In this document: positions 1 to 8,618 of the stretch, in pieces
Layout of the letters: every line of letters starts with the position of its first letter
Position numbering within the stretch: position 1 is the stretch's first letter
From: CAVSDF01 sp963726715
GTDB lineage: Bacteria; Bacteroidota; Rhodothermia; Rhodothermales; BA12
DNA: 64,000 nucleotides
Direction: 5' to 3'
Assembly: GCA_963726715.1 (NCBI GenBank)
Contig: CAVSDF010000007.1
Span: 186,001 to 250,000 of the forward strand
The notes under the pieces: generated by a model
What the model was told of the DNA's origin: nothing
The model's database searches: none
What the model saw: the letters and a program-made list of their open reading frames with translations, nothing else
Position numbers and translations under genes: made by a program

Positions 1-3000
1 CCGCGCACCCGCTCCCTGCGCCGCTACCGGCACGACCCGCGCGATCCGGCGTCCCTCGGCGCGGACCGCGTGTGGCGCATCGTGGACGACGGCGCGGGCC
101 GCCTCTGGCTCGGCACCGACGCCGGGCTCGACCGCTTCGACCCGGCCACCGGGCGCGCCGTCCGCTACCGCCGCGACCCCGCCCGCCCCAGCGACCCCGT
201 CACCGACGCCGTGCGCGCGATCCACGTAGACGCGACCGGCATTCTGTGGCTGGGCACCCACGCCGGGCTCGACCGCTTCGACCCGCGCTCCGGGAGCGTT
301 CACGCGCTACCGGCACGACCCGGAAGACCCCGGCAGCATCGGCGCCGGGCGCGTGTTCGCGCTCGCCGAAGACCGCACCGGCGTCGTGTGGATGGGGACG
401 GAGCGTGGGGGCGTCAGCCGGTTCGACCGGATTGCGCGGGGCATCGCCCGCATGGACCGCTTGCCCGACGGGCGCCCGGCCGGGCTGGTGAAGGCGTTTC
501 TGGAGGACCGCGCCGGGCGGCTCTGGTTTGGCGGCGAGAACGGCATCCTCCGGCACGATCCGGCCTCCGGCGCCACGCAGCGCTTCGCCGAAGCCGGGTC
601 GAAGGGCCCCAATGTCAACGTCCTCTACGAGGACACCCGCGGCAACGTGTGGGCGGGCACCGAAGGCGTCGGCCTGCGGCAGCTCGCGCCCGGCGGCGCC
701 CGGTTCGAGACGATCCGCTCCCCGGTCACCCGGGAGAACTACGTCTATGCACTGCTCGAAGACCGCACCGGCGCGCTCTGGGTGGGGACCTACGGCGGCC
801 TCCGGCGCCGCGACCCCGCCACCGGCGCCTGGACCACCTTTCGGGCGAATCCATCCGACCCCGCGAGCCTCGGCGACCCATGGGTGATCTCGCTGCTCGA
901 AGACCGTGCGGGTACGCTCTGGGTGGGCACCGGCGCCGGCCTCGACCGCTTCGATGCCGCCCGCGGCACCTTCGTCCACTACCGGCACGCCCCCACCGAC
1001 ACGACGACCCTGTCTGCCGGGCCGATCTATGGCATTCACCAGGCGCGAAATGGCGCGCTGTGGGTCGTCGCCGAAGCGCTCAACCGCCTCGACCCGCAGA
1101 CGGGACGTGTGGTTCGGTTTACGTCGTACAACAGCCCGCTCCTGGGCCGTGTGCTCTACGGGCTGGCGGAAGACCGCGCGGGCAGCCTCTGGCTCAACAC
1201 GCCGGTGGGCACCGTGCGCTTCGACCCGGCCCGGCGCGCGTGGCGGCGCTACGAGACCGGCCCGGTCGTTCTGCCCACCGATCAGGCGTTCAGCGCCCGC
1301 CTCCGCACCCGCGCGGGGCGCCTGTTCTTCGGCGCGCAGAACGGCTACCTCACCTTCGATCCCGGTGCGCTGCGCGACAACCCGTACCCGCCTGCGGTGG
1401 TGCTGACGGGCCTCGACGTGGGCGAGCAGCCGGTGCGGCCCGGCGCCGACAGCCCCCTGCGCGTGGCGCTGCCGTACGCCGACACCGTCCGGCTGGCCCA
1501 CGACGACCGGCTCATCCGGTTCACGTTTGCGGCGATGCAGTTCAGCGATCCCGCCAAGAACACGTACACCTACCGGCTCGAAGGCTTCGACGACCGCTGG
1601 CACAACGTCTCGCACGAGACCTGGGCGACGTTCACGAACCTGCCGCCGGGCCGCTACACGTTCCGCGTGCGCGCCGCGAGCGCCGACGGCGTCTGGAGCG
1701 CCGACGCGGCCTCGGTGAAGGTCTTTGTGGCGCCGCCGTGGTGGGCCACCGGGTGGTTTCGCCTGCTCGCCGCGCTCACCTTCCTCGGCGCCCTCTACGC
1801 GGCCTTCCGCATCCGCGTGCGCGCCCTCGCGGCGCGAACCCGCGCGCTCGAAGTGCAGGTCGTCCGGCGCACCGCCGAGATCGAGCAGCAGCGGGCGCAA
1901 CTGGCCACGCAGGCGGAAAAACTCGATGACGCTGGACCAGACGAAGACGCGCTTCTTCTCCAACATCAGCCACGAATTCCGAACCCCGCTCACGCTCATC
2001 CAGGGCTACCTCGAAGACCTGTCTGCCGAGACGCCCGTGCCCGCGACCCCGCGCCACCGGGCGCGCCTCCAGGGGGCGCAGACCCAGACGCAGCGGCTCT
2101 CGCACCTGGTCGAGGAGTTGCTGGACCTGACGCGCTTGCAGGAAAACCGGCTGCCTCTCCACCCCATCCCCGGCGACCTGGGCGCGTTCGTCCGGCGCGT
2201 GGCGGGAGCCTTCTCGTCGCTCGCCGAGCGGCGGGGCCTGACTCTCGCCGTGGAGGCCCCGCCGGAGCCGCTTCTGTCTGAGCTTCGACCCAGAGCGGAT
2301 GGAGCAGGTGCTCACCAACCTGATCGGCAATGCATTCCGCTTCACGCCGCCGGGAGGGCACGTGCGGGTGCAGGTCACCGGCCGAACCCGTTGCGGCGGG
2401 CGCGGGGGAGATTCAGGCCGTCCTGCGCGTCGCGGACACCGGGCCGGGCATCGGGCCTGAGGCGCTTCCCCATCTCTTCGAGCGCTTCTACCAGGCCGAC
2501 GATTCCTCCACGCGCGCCCACAGTGGGCTGGGCATCGGCCTTGCCCTCGTGAAAGAACTGGTCGAGCTCCACGGCGGACACGTTCTGGCCGAGAGCACGC
2601 CGGGCACGGGCAGCACGTTCACCGTCTGTCTACCTGTCGATGCACGTCTGGTAGAGGGGGCATCGCCGCCGTCCGCGTGGCGTCAAACGGAGGACCAGGG
2701 GAGCGGTGGAGACGGCATCGCTGGACCGCCGCTTCGCCGACCCGTGCCGCATGGGGCGGCACTCGTGACGGCGGAGCCCGACGCCGTCCTCGCGCACGTG
2801 CTCGTCGTCGAAGACCACGCGGACCTGCTCGCCTTCCTGTGCGAACACCTGTCGCCCACCTACCGCGTGACGACGGCCGCCAATGGCCGCGAAGCCTGGG
2901 AGCAGATCCAGCAGCAGCAGCCAGACCTCATCATCAGCGACATTATGATGCCGGAGATGGACGGCCTCGAACTCCTCGCCCGCGTGAAGGGGGAGGTCCG

Positions 3001-3620
3001 CTACCGCACCATCCCGATGGTCCTGCTGACGGCGAAGTCCGACCCGAAGGATCGCCTCGAACGGGCTCGAAGCCCAAGCGGAGGTCTATCTCGCGAAGCC
3101 CTTCGGCGTCGCCGAGTTGAAGGCGCAGGTGCGCAACCTCGTCGGTCTGCGGCGCGCCATCGTGCACGAGAGCGGGCGGCAGGTCGTGGCCGTGCACCCG
3201 GAGGAGATGCCCCTCGAAGGCACCGACGCATCGTTCATCCGCGGCATCCAGGCGGTCCTCGCGGAGCATCTGAGGGACGAGGACTTCAACGTCTCCGAAC
3301 TCGCCGGGGCGCTTCTCGTGAGCGAACGCACGCTCCAGCGGCGAATCAAAGAGCTGACGGGCTTCTCGGCGGGCGCCTACCTCCGGCACGTGCGCCTGCT
3401 GCACGCAAAGACGCTCTTCGAGCAGAATGCCTACCAGACCACCGCCGAAGTGGCCCACGCGGTCGGCTTCAAGAGCGTGCCCTACTTCGCCCGTCGTTTT
3501 GCCGAGTCGTTCGGCGCCCCACCGCCCCACGTCTCCGGCGCACCGTCAGGCGGACGGTCTGCGCCAGAGAACGCGACCGGCGACGCTCAGGGCAGCAGCA
3601 CGAGCGTCTCGAAGGGGTAG
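1..3620 (+). pseudogene. Hybrid two-component system protein (HTCS, SusR-like), 5' end outside window, five frameshifts
   Basis: One-protein sensor and regulator of the HTCS type, which in Bacteroidota-like bacteria usually senses a periplasmic glycan and switches on its uptake and degradation locus. In order the translation shows: two-component propeller repeats with the recurring pattern 'EDRxGxLWxGTxxGLxRxDP' (1 to about 1400); a Y_Y_Y domain (about 1490-1730); one membrane segment (about 1740-1830); a HisKA domain with 'FSNISHEFRTPLTL' carrying the phosphorylatable His (about 1965); an HATPase with an N box 'LIGNAFRFTP' and G boxes 'ADTGPGIG' and 'GLGIGLALV'; a receiver domain with 'ISDIMMPEMDG' and a later 'AKPFG' Lys (2790-3120); and an AraC-type HTH (about 3230-3560). 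The frame is open from base 1, so the gene begins upstream. The frame changes near 298, 1925, 2275, 2388 and 3061. Each change needs one base skipped, after which homology resumes perfectly. It is either a decayed gene or a poorly sequenced one. Confidence 0.85.
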
Positions 3621-3625
3621 ACGCG

Positions 3626-3973
3626 TCATCTCCGCGGCTGCTGTTGACACGTCACATAGTGCTCGTAGCGCCCTCGTGGCGCCATCGGCACGACCCACTT
3701 GGCGCAGACCGCCCGCGTGCAGCCGCCGAAGAGTTCCTCACCCTCGCTTATCGAGATGTCCACGCCAATGGCGTACTTCGTCGTGGCGGAGTCGGGGAAG
3801 ACGACGAAGAAGGTAAGCGTGTCGCCGGGGCGGGGCGCCGTGGCCGGGCGCGTGATGACGTCCATGCGGTCGAGCGCCTTCGGGTTGCCGCCGTCGTCGG
3901 AGCCCTGTTCGACCAGCCCGCAGGCGGTGAGGCTCGCGGCGAGCAGAAGCGGCAGGGGCCAGAGGGCACGCAT
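3626..3973 (-). CDS. Small putative lipoprotein
   Basis: A 115-residue protein of unknown function. The N-terminus is a lipoprotein signal: a short charged start, a hydrophobic stretch, then a lipobox 'LTAC' with the acylated Cys at residue 18. The mature part has four further Cys (in 'FGGCTRAVC', in 'VTCQQ' and one near the front) and a beta-rich middle 'GDTLTFFVVFP', which suggests a small beta-sandwich. I chose the ATG at 3973 because it puts the signal peptide at the N-terminus. It converges on the hybrid regulator with only 5 bp between the stops. The next gene upstream on the same strand is another lipoprotein. I do not recognise the family. Confidence 0.7.
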   Translation of the reverse strand: MRALWPLPLLLAASLTACGLVEQGSDDGGNPKALDRMDVITRPATAPRPGDTLTFFVVFPDSATTKYAIGVDISISEGEELFGGCTRAVCAKWVVPMAPRGRYEHYVTCQQQPRR

Positions 3974-4131
3974 GGCGGTTGGAAGGCGGGTAGTATCCAG
4001 AAGTACGGCTGCGCACGCTGAATTTGCGTTCTGCCGCCGACTTGTTTCGGAGTAGGGTATTGAGGATGAGGCGTCGGATGCCCATGTCTGCCACATCCAA
4101 TCCCCAATTCCCCATACACAATCCCCAACCG

Positions 4132-4956
4132 CTACGGAATGGTCAGGTCGAACCACGCGCCGGTAATGCGGACCGGCGCGTCGAGGCGGGCGTCGCGGGC
4201 GGCGAGCTGCTGCCACGTGTCGGAGCGCCAGACGGTCGGGCGCCAGGCGTCGCGGGTGACCGGGTTCGTGGGATTGGCGAGGGTGGCGCGGCGGGCGGCG
4301 TTGAGGCGGGCGAGCCACGCGCGCTCGTCGGCGCCGCGCGGTCCGGCGCGGTTGAGGACGGCGGAGAAGCCGTCGGGCTCGGGGCCGTCGCCGTGCTGGA
4401 CGACGATGTCGTAGAGCGTGGCGAGCGCGAGCGGCGAGACGGGCGGGCCGTTCTGCTCCATGAACGCGGCCTGCTGCCGCGCGGGCGCGAAGTACCACGC
4501 CCGCGCGACGTCGTCCTGCGCGCGTTGAAACGCAGTGTCGGCAGCCGCCGCGCGCCACGCGTCGGGGAAGGCGGCGAGGGCGGAGATGTCGCCGTCGTGC
4601 GTTCGGGCGAGGCGGTCGAGGACCGGACCGAACGCGCGCAGCGGCGCTCCGACGGCGACGGTCGGCGCCCGCGCGGCGTAGCGGCGGACGACCTCGGCGG
4701 CGCTCCCGGACGAGGTCGTGAAGCCGAGCCATCCGACCGTGTACCCGCGCCCGTCGTCGTGCCGGTAGACGGCCTCGAAGCGCTTGACCGGCTCGCCGTG
4801 CTCGAAGAACGCGATCAGCGTCTCCGCGCGCCGGAACGCAGCACTGTCGAGCGTCGGAAGGGCCGAGTCGGGTTGCGGACGCACGGGCCCGAGGGCATCG
4901 CAGCCCCCGAGAACGGCGGCGAAGAGCGCGGCGGCGAGCAGGACGGCAAGGCGCAT
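4132..4956 (-). CDS. GH46 chitosanase-like lipoprotein
   Basis: A 274-residue predicted lipoprotein with lipobox 'LGGC' (Cys19). The mature part resembles glycoside hydrolase family 46 chitosanases, which hydrolyse beta-1,4 links in partly N-deacetylated chitosan. The strongest match is 'DDGRGYTVGWLGFTTSSG' (residues 67-84), which corresponds to the family segment around the catalytic Asp. Asp68 aligns with that Asp and Glu52, in 'FFEHGEP', lies where the general-acid Glu is expected, allowing a 2-residue shorter spacer. A later stretch 'LYDIVVQHGDG' also matches the family. Residues before the Met at 4956 are not counted because the signal peptide begins there. Lipidation suggests an outer-membrane surface or periplasmic enzyme. 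Family assignment is by eye; substrate is inferred. Confidence 0.65.
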   Translation of the reverse strand: MRLAVLLAAALFAAVLGGCDALGPVRPQPDSALPTLDSAAFRRAETLIAFFEHGEPVKRFEAVYRHDDGRGYTVGWLGFTTSSGSAAEVVRRYAARAPTVAVGAPLRAFGPVLDRLARTHDGDISALAAFPDAWRAAAADTAFQRAQDDVARAWYFAPARQQAAFMEQNGPPVSPLALATLYDIVVQHGDGPEPDGFSAVLNRAGPRGADERAWLARLNAARRATLANPTNPVTRDAWRPTVWRSDTWQQLAARDARLDAPVRITGAWFDLTIP

Positions 4957-5081
4957 CGGCGAGGGAATGGACGGCGAGGATACGTTTGGAATCGGCGCAA
5001 GGCCCGTGCCACTGAAGGCGCCGAAGTGCGGAGAACGCGCGCCGTCCGCGCGTAGCATCCCCCGCATCCACGTCCGCTCCG

Positions 5082-5942
5082 ATGGCCTCGCTCCTGCCCT
5101 CCGCCCTCGCCCGCATCGACGCCCTGAAAGCGCAGATCGACGCCCTTCGTCCGCTCGACCCGGATTCGCTCGGGCGGGCGATGCAGCGCCTGCGGCTCGA
5201 ATGGACGTACCACAGCAACGCCATCGAGGGCAACTCGCTCGACTACGGCGAGACGCGCGCGCTCCTCATGCACGGCGTCACCGCCCACGGCAAGCCCCTC
5301 AAGGACCACCTCGACATCCGCCGCCACCGCGAGGTCATCGAATACCTCGAAGCGATGGTGCGGGAGAACGAGCCGCTCACGCTCGCAGTCGTCCGCGAAA
5401 TGCACCGGATGCTGATGGGCGACACGTACGAGGTGAAGGCCCAGACGCCAGACGGCGGCTGGATCACGCGCGAGGAGACCGGCGGGGCATACAAGACGCA
5501 CTCGAACCATGTCGTCACGCGCACAGGCGAGACGCACTACTACGCCACGCCCGAGGAGACACCCGCGCGGATGACCGACCTGATGGACGCCTGCGCGCGC
5601 CTCCAGACCGAGGTCGAAGCGGGCGAGACGCACCCGCTCATCGCCGCCGCGACGCTCCACCACGGCCTCGTCGAGATCCACCCGTTCGCCGACGGCAACG
5701 GACGCCTCGCGCGCGTGCTGATGAACCTGCTGCTGATGCGCGCCGGCTACCCGCCCGCCGTCCTCCGCACCGAGCACCGCGACGCCTACTACGGCGCCCT
5801 CGCCGAAGCCGACGCCGGATCGCTCGACGCCTTCATCGCCTTCGTCGCCGACGAAATGGCCGAGACGATGGCCCTCTACCTCCGCGCCCTCCGTGGCGAG
5901 CCGGATCCCGACGCCTTCAGCACGCCGCGTGGCGATCTCTGA
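5082..5942 (+). CDS. Fic family protein (probable AMPylase)
   Basis: A 286-residue Fic-domain protein. Fic enzymes usually transfer AMP from ATP to a hydroxyl of a target protein. The complete core motif 'HPFADGNGRLAR' begins near residue 200, with the catalytic His and the Gly-Asn-Gly-Arg nucleotide-binding loop intact. Near residue 45 is 'SNAIEGN', which fits the inhibitory helix motif (S/T)xxxE(G/N) of class II Fic proteins, where the inhibitor precedes the Fic core in the same chain. The enzyme is therefore probably self-inhibited. It is transcribed divergently from the chitosanase-like lipoprotein, with 125 bp between the starts. No antitoxin gene lies beside it, as expected for a self-inhibited class II member. 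The target protein cannot be told from sequence. Confidence 0.9.
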   Translation: MASLLPSALARIDALKAQIDALRPLDPDSLGRAMQRLRLEWTYHSNAIEGNSLDYGETRALLMHGVTAHGKPLKDHLDIRRHREVIEYLEAMVRENEPLTLAVVREMHRMLMGDTYEVKAQTPDGGWITREETGGAYKTHSNHVVTRTGETHYYATPEETPARMTDLMDACARLQTEVEAGETHPLIAAATLHHGLVEIHPFADGNGRLARVLMNLLLMRAGYPPAVLRTEHRDAYYGALAEADAGSLDAFIAFVADEMAETMALYLRALRGEPDPDAFSTPRGDL

Positions 5943-6018
5943 AGCGGGAGGCAAGTGACGAGGCGAGGAGAAGCTGCTCAACCGTGAGGGCCGGGCCCTA
6001 CTTGCAAGGGAGTTCGTT

Positions 6019-6312
6019 GTGCCCTTGATCGAGGAGGCGGCAAGTAGGGCTGGCCAACTTGGCCCCCTGTTCAGCCACCTAAATCCAGTCCTTCTCGTCG
6101 TAGACGCCAGCGGACAAAACAAGTTTATGGAAGCAGGCAGGTCCGCCCTCTTGTCGGGCGACTGGGTCTCATTCCATGCGCTATGGGAGATGCTGGGACT
6201 CCTTGCAGATCCCACCTTTAGCAAAACGGTGAGCTACCAAGGCAGGTGTGGGGACTTTGAGATGGCTCTAACTATCTCCTCTCCCTTTTTGCAGGCGCAC
6301 GGTTCCAGCTAA
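6019..6312 (+). CDS. Hypothetical protein, possibly a gene remnant
   Basis: A 97-residue reading frame with a GTG start, not recognised. It is open upstream to 5959 without an ATG, so the true start may be lost. Codon use is clearly less GC-biased than in the neighbours (for example 'ctaaatccagtccttctcg'), which suggests foreign origin or a decaying gene. There is no signal peptide, and the hydrophobic stretch 'NPVLLVVDAS' is too short for a membrane span. The segment from 5943 to 6423 holds nothing else I can identify apart from a hairpin after the stop. Whether it is expressed is uncertain. Confidence 0.35.
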   Translation: MPLIEEAASRAGQLGPLFSHLNPVLLVVDASGQNKFMEAGRSALLSGDWVSFHALWEMLGLLADPTFSKTVSYQGRCGDFEMALTISSPFLQAHGSS

Positions 6313-6326
6313 TTGCCCCGACTTTC

Positions 6327-6350
6327 CGAGAGAGGTTCTGCTCTCTCTCG
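6327..6350. terminator. Hairpin between the orphan ORF and uvrB
   Basis: A perfect 8-bp stem, CGAGAGAG (6327-6334) and CTCTCTCG (6343-6350), with an 8-nt loop, lies 15 bp after the orphan ORF and downstream of the uvrB stop on the other strand. It could end transcription from both sides. No T-run follows on either strand, so the call is weak. Confidence 0.35.
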
Positions 6351-6423
6351 ACAGATCCTTCGATCCGTTAGTTTCAGAGATTGAGCAAGCAATCTCTCGC
6401 TCAAGGCATCAAGACGAGTAGGC

Positions 6424-8481
6424 TCACCCCGCGCCCGCGATCTGCTTCTCCAGCTGCCCGACAGCGTCGCGGAGTTCGGCGGCGCGCTCGAACTGGAGGG
6501 CTTCGGCGGCCTCGTTCATCTCGCGGTTCATCTGCGTCACGAGGTCGCGCTTCTGGTCCACCGTCAGGTACTTGACGAGCGGGTCGGCGGCGATCGAGTA
6601 CTCGGCGCGCTGGTCGCCCGGACGCCCCGGCGTGCCTTCGGTCGACGCCTTCTCCTCGGCGACGATGGTGCCCTTGAGGATCTGGTCGCGGTTCTTCTTG
6701 ACCGTCGTCGGCGTGATGCCGTGCTCGGTGTTGTAAGCGATCTGGATCTCGCGGCGCCGCGACGTTTCCTCCATCATGCGCTGCATCGAGCCGGTCTCGC
6801 GGTCGGCGTAGAGGATGACCTTGGCGTCGGCGTTGCGCGCGGCGCGGCCCGCCGTCTGGATGAGCGAGCGGTCGGAGCGCAGGAAGCCCTCCTTGTCGGC
6901 GTCGAGGATCGCGACGAGCGAGACCTCGGGCAAATCGAGGCCCTCGCGCAGCAGGTTGACGCCGATGAGCACGTCGAAGACGCCGAGGCGCAGGTCGCGC
7001 AGGATTTCGACGCGCTCGAGGGCGTCGATGTCACTGTGGAGGTAGCGGACGCCGACGCCGAAGGAATCGAGGTAGTCGGTCAGGTCCTCGGCCATCCGCT
7101 TCGTGAGCGTCGTCACGAGGACGCGCTCCTTGCGCTCGATGACGATGCGGATCTCTTCGAGCAAATCGTCGATCTGCCCCTCCGTTTTCCGCACCTCGAC
7201 GACGGGGTCGGGGATGCCCGTCGGGCGGATGACCTGCTCGACGAAGACGCCGCCGGACTTCTCCAGCTCGTAATCCGACGGCGTCGCGCTGACGAAGATG
7301 ACCTGGTTGTGCTTCTCCTCGAACTCCTCGAACGTCATCGGACGGTTGTCGAGCGCCGAGGGCAACCGGAATCCGTATTCGACGAGGTTGAGTTTGCGCG
7401 CGCGGTCGCCGTTGTACATCGCCCGCACCTGCGGAAGCGTCACGTGGCTCTCGTCGACGAGGAGGAGGAAGTCGTCGGGGAAGTAGTCGAAGAGGCAGTA
7501 CGGACGGTGGCCGGGCGGCAGGCCGGTGAGGTGGCGGCTGTAGTTTTCGATGCCCGAACAGTAGCCGACCTCCTTCATCATCTCGATGTCGTAGCGCGTC
7601 CGCTGCTCCAACCGCTCGGCCTCGACGAGCTTGCCGATGTCGCGCAGGACGCCCAGCCGCCACGAGAGTTCGGCCTCGATGCCCGCAATCGCGCGCTGCA
7701 TCTCCTTCTCGGGCGTGACGAAGATCTTGGCGGGATAGAGCGTGAGCGCGTCTTCGGTGCGCAGGATGCGTCCGGTGAGCGGGTCGAAGACATCGAGGCG
7801 CTCGATCTCGTCGCCCCAGAAGGTCACGCGGTAGGCCACGTCTTCGAGGTACGCCGGGAAAACCTCCACCACATCGCCGCGCACGCGGAAGGCGCCGGGG
7901 CCGAATTCGATGTCGTTGCGGGCGTAGAAGATGGCGGTGAGGCCATGCAAGAGATCGTTGCGCACGATCGTCTGCCCCTTCTTCAGCTGCACGATCTGCG
8001 CCTTGTACTCCTCCGGGCTGCCGAGTCCATAGATACACGACACGCTCGCCACGATCAACACATCGCGCCGCCCCGACACGAGCGCCGATGTCGCCCGCAG
8101 CCGCAGCCGGTCGATCTGCTCGTTGATCGCCAGATCCTTCTCGATGTACGTATCCGACGACGGCAGGTATGCCTCCGGCTGGTAGTAATCGTAGTACGAG
8201 ATGAAAAACTCGACGGCATTGTCTGGAAAGAACGTCTTGAACTCTGCGTAGAGCTGCGCCGCGAGCGTCTTGTTGTGCGACATCACCAGCGTCGGTCGGT
8301 TGATCTGCGCCACGACGTTGCTCACACTGAATGTCTTTCCTGTACCTGTAGCCCCTAGAAGTGTCTGATACGGATCGCCGCGTTGCAATCCGGCCACCAT
8401 CTCGGCGATGGCGCGGGGCTGGTCGCCGGTCGGCGAGAATTCGGATTCGAGGCGGAAGGCGCTCTTGGGGGCGTCGCTCAT
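6424..8481 (-). CDS. uvrB: Excinuclease ABC subunit B
   Basis: A 685-residue UvrB, the damage-verifying helicase-like subunit of nucleotide excision repair. It takes over lesion DNA from UvrA and recruits UvrC. Visible hallmarks are the Walker A 'GATGTGKTF', the beta-hairpin region 'YYDYYQPEAYLPSSDTYIEK' that clamps DNA, the Walker B 'LLVDESHV', the late helicase motifs around 'QTAGRAARNADAKV', and a C-terminal UVR domain ('EAAEALQFERAAELRD') that binds UvrC. Length is normal for the family. The ATG at 8481 gives the usual N-terminus 'FRLESEFSPTGDQPRAI'. It stands alone, with 137 bp to the sensor kinase gene upstream on the same strand. Confidence 0.98.
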   Translation of the reverse strand: MSDAPKSAFRLESEFSPTGDQPRAIAEMVAGLQRGDPYQTLLGATGTGKTFSVSNVVAQINRPTLVMSHNKTLAAQLYAEFKTFFPDNAVEFFISYYDYYQPEAYLPSSDTYIEKDLAINEQIDRLRLRATSALVSGRRDVLIVASVSCIYGLGSPEEYKAQIVQLKKGQTIVRNDLLHGLTAIFYARNDIEFGPGAFRVRGDVVEVFPAYLEDVAYRVTFWGDEIERLDVFDPLTGRILRTEDALTLYPAKIFVTPEKEMQRAIAGIEAELSWRLGVLRDIGKLVEAERLEQRTRYDIEMMKEVGYCSGIENYSRHLTGLPPGHRPYCLFDYFPDDFLLLVDESHVTLPQVRAMYNGDRARKLNLVEYGFRLPSALDNRPMTFEEFEEKHNQVIFVSATPSDYELEKSGGVFVEQVIRPTGIPDPVVEVRKTEGQIDDLLEEIRIVIERKERVLVTTLTKRMAEDLTDYLDSFGVGVRYLHSDIDALERVEILRDLRLGVFDVLIGVNLLREGLDLPEVSLVAILDADKEGFLRSDRSLIQTAGRAARNADAKVILYADRETGSMQRMMEETSRRREIQIAYNTEHGITPTTVKKNRDQILKGTIVAEEKASTEGTPGRPGDQRAEYSIAADPLVKYLTVDQKRDLVTQMNREMNEAAEALQFERAAELRDAVGQLEKQIAGAG

Positions 8482-8618
8482 CGGGGGGCATCGGGCGGGG
8501 TGACCGGCAAGCGTACGCCGCGCCGGTGACGACGTGCCGTCACGGGGGGACGACGGGCCGGGGAGGACAGACGACAGACATGGCGCCGCCTTTGTAGCAG
8601 CTGCGCCTGCCCTGCGGC

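Noticed and set aside
200..1999. Long open frames on the opposite strand of most genes, for example here and at 48439-51162 or 37776-38942
   Set aside because: High GC makes stop codons rare in all frames. Their Arg/Pro/Ala composition and lack of any recognisable domain show they are shadows of the real genes.
298..3061. Programmed +1 frameshifting in the hybrid regulator
   Set aside because: The five junctions have different contexts (AGC-G-TTC, CTC-G-ATG, CTG-T-CTG, ACC-G-GCC, GAA-C-GGG) with no common slippery codon or stop. Five sites in one gene also make programmed control implausible.
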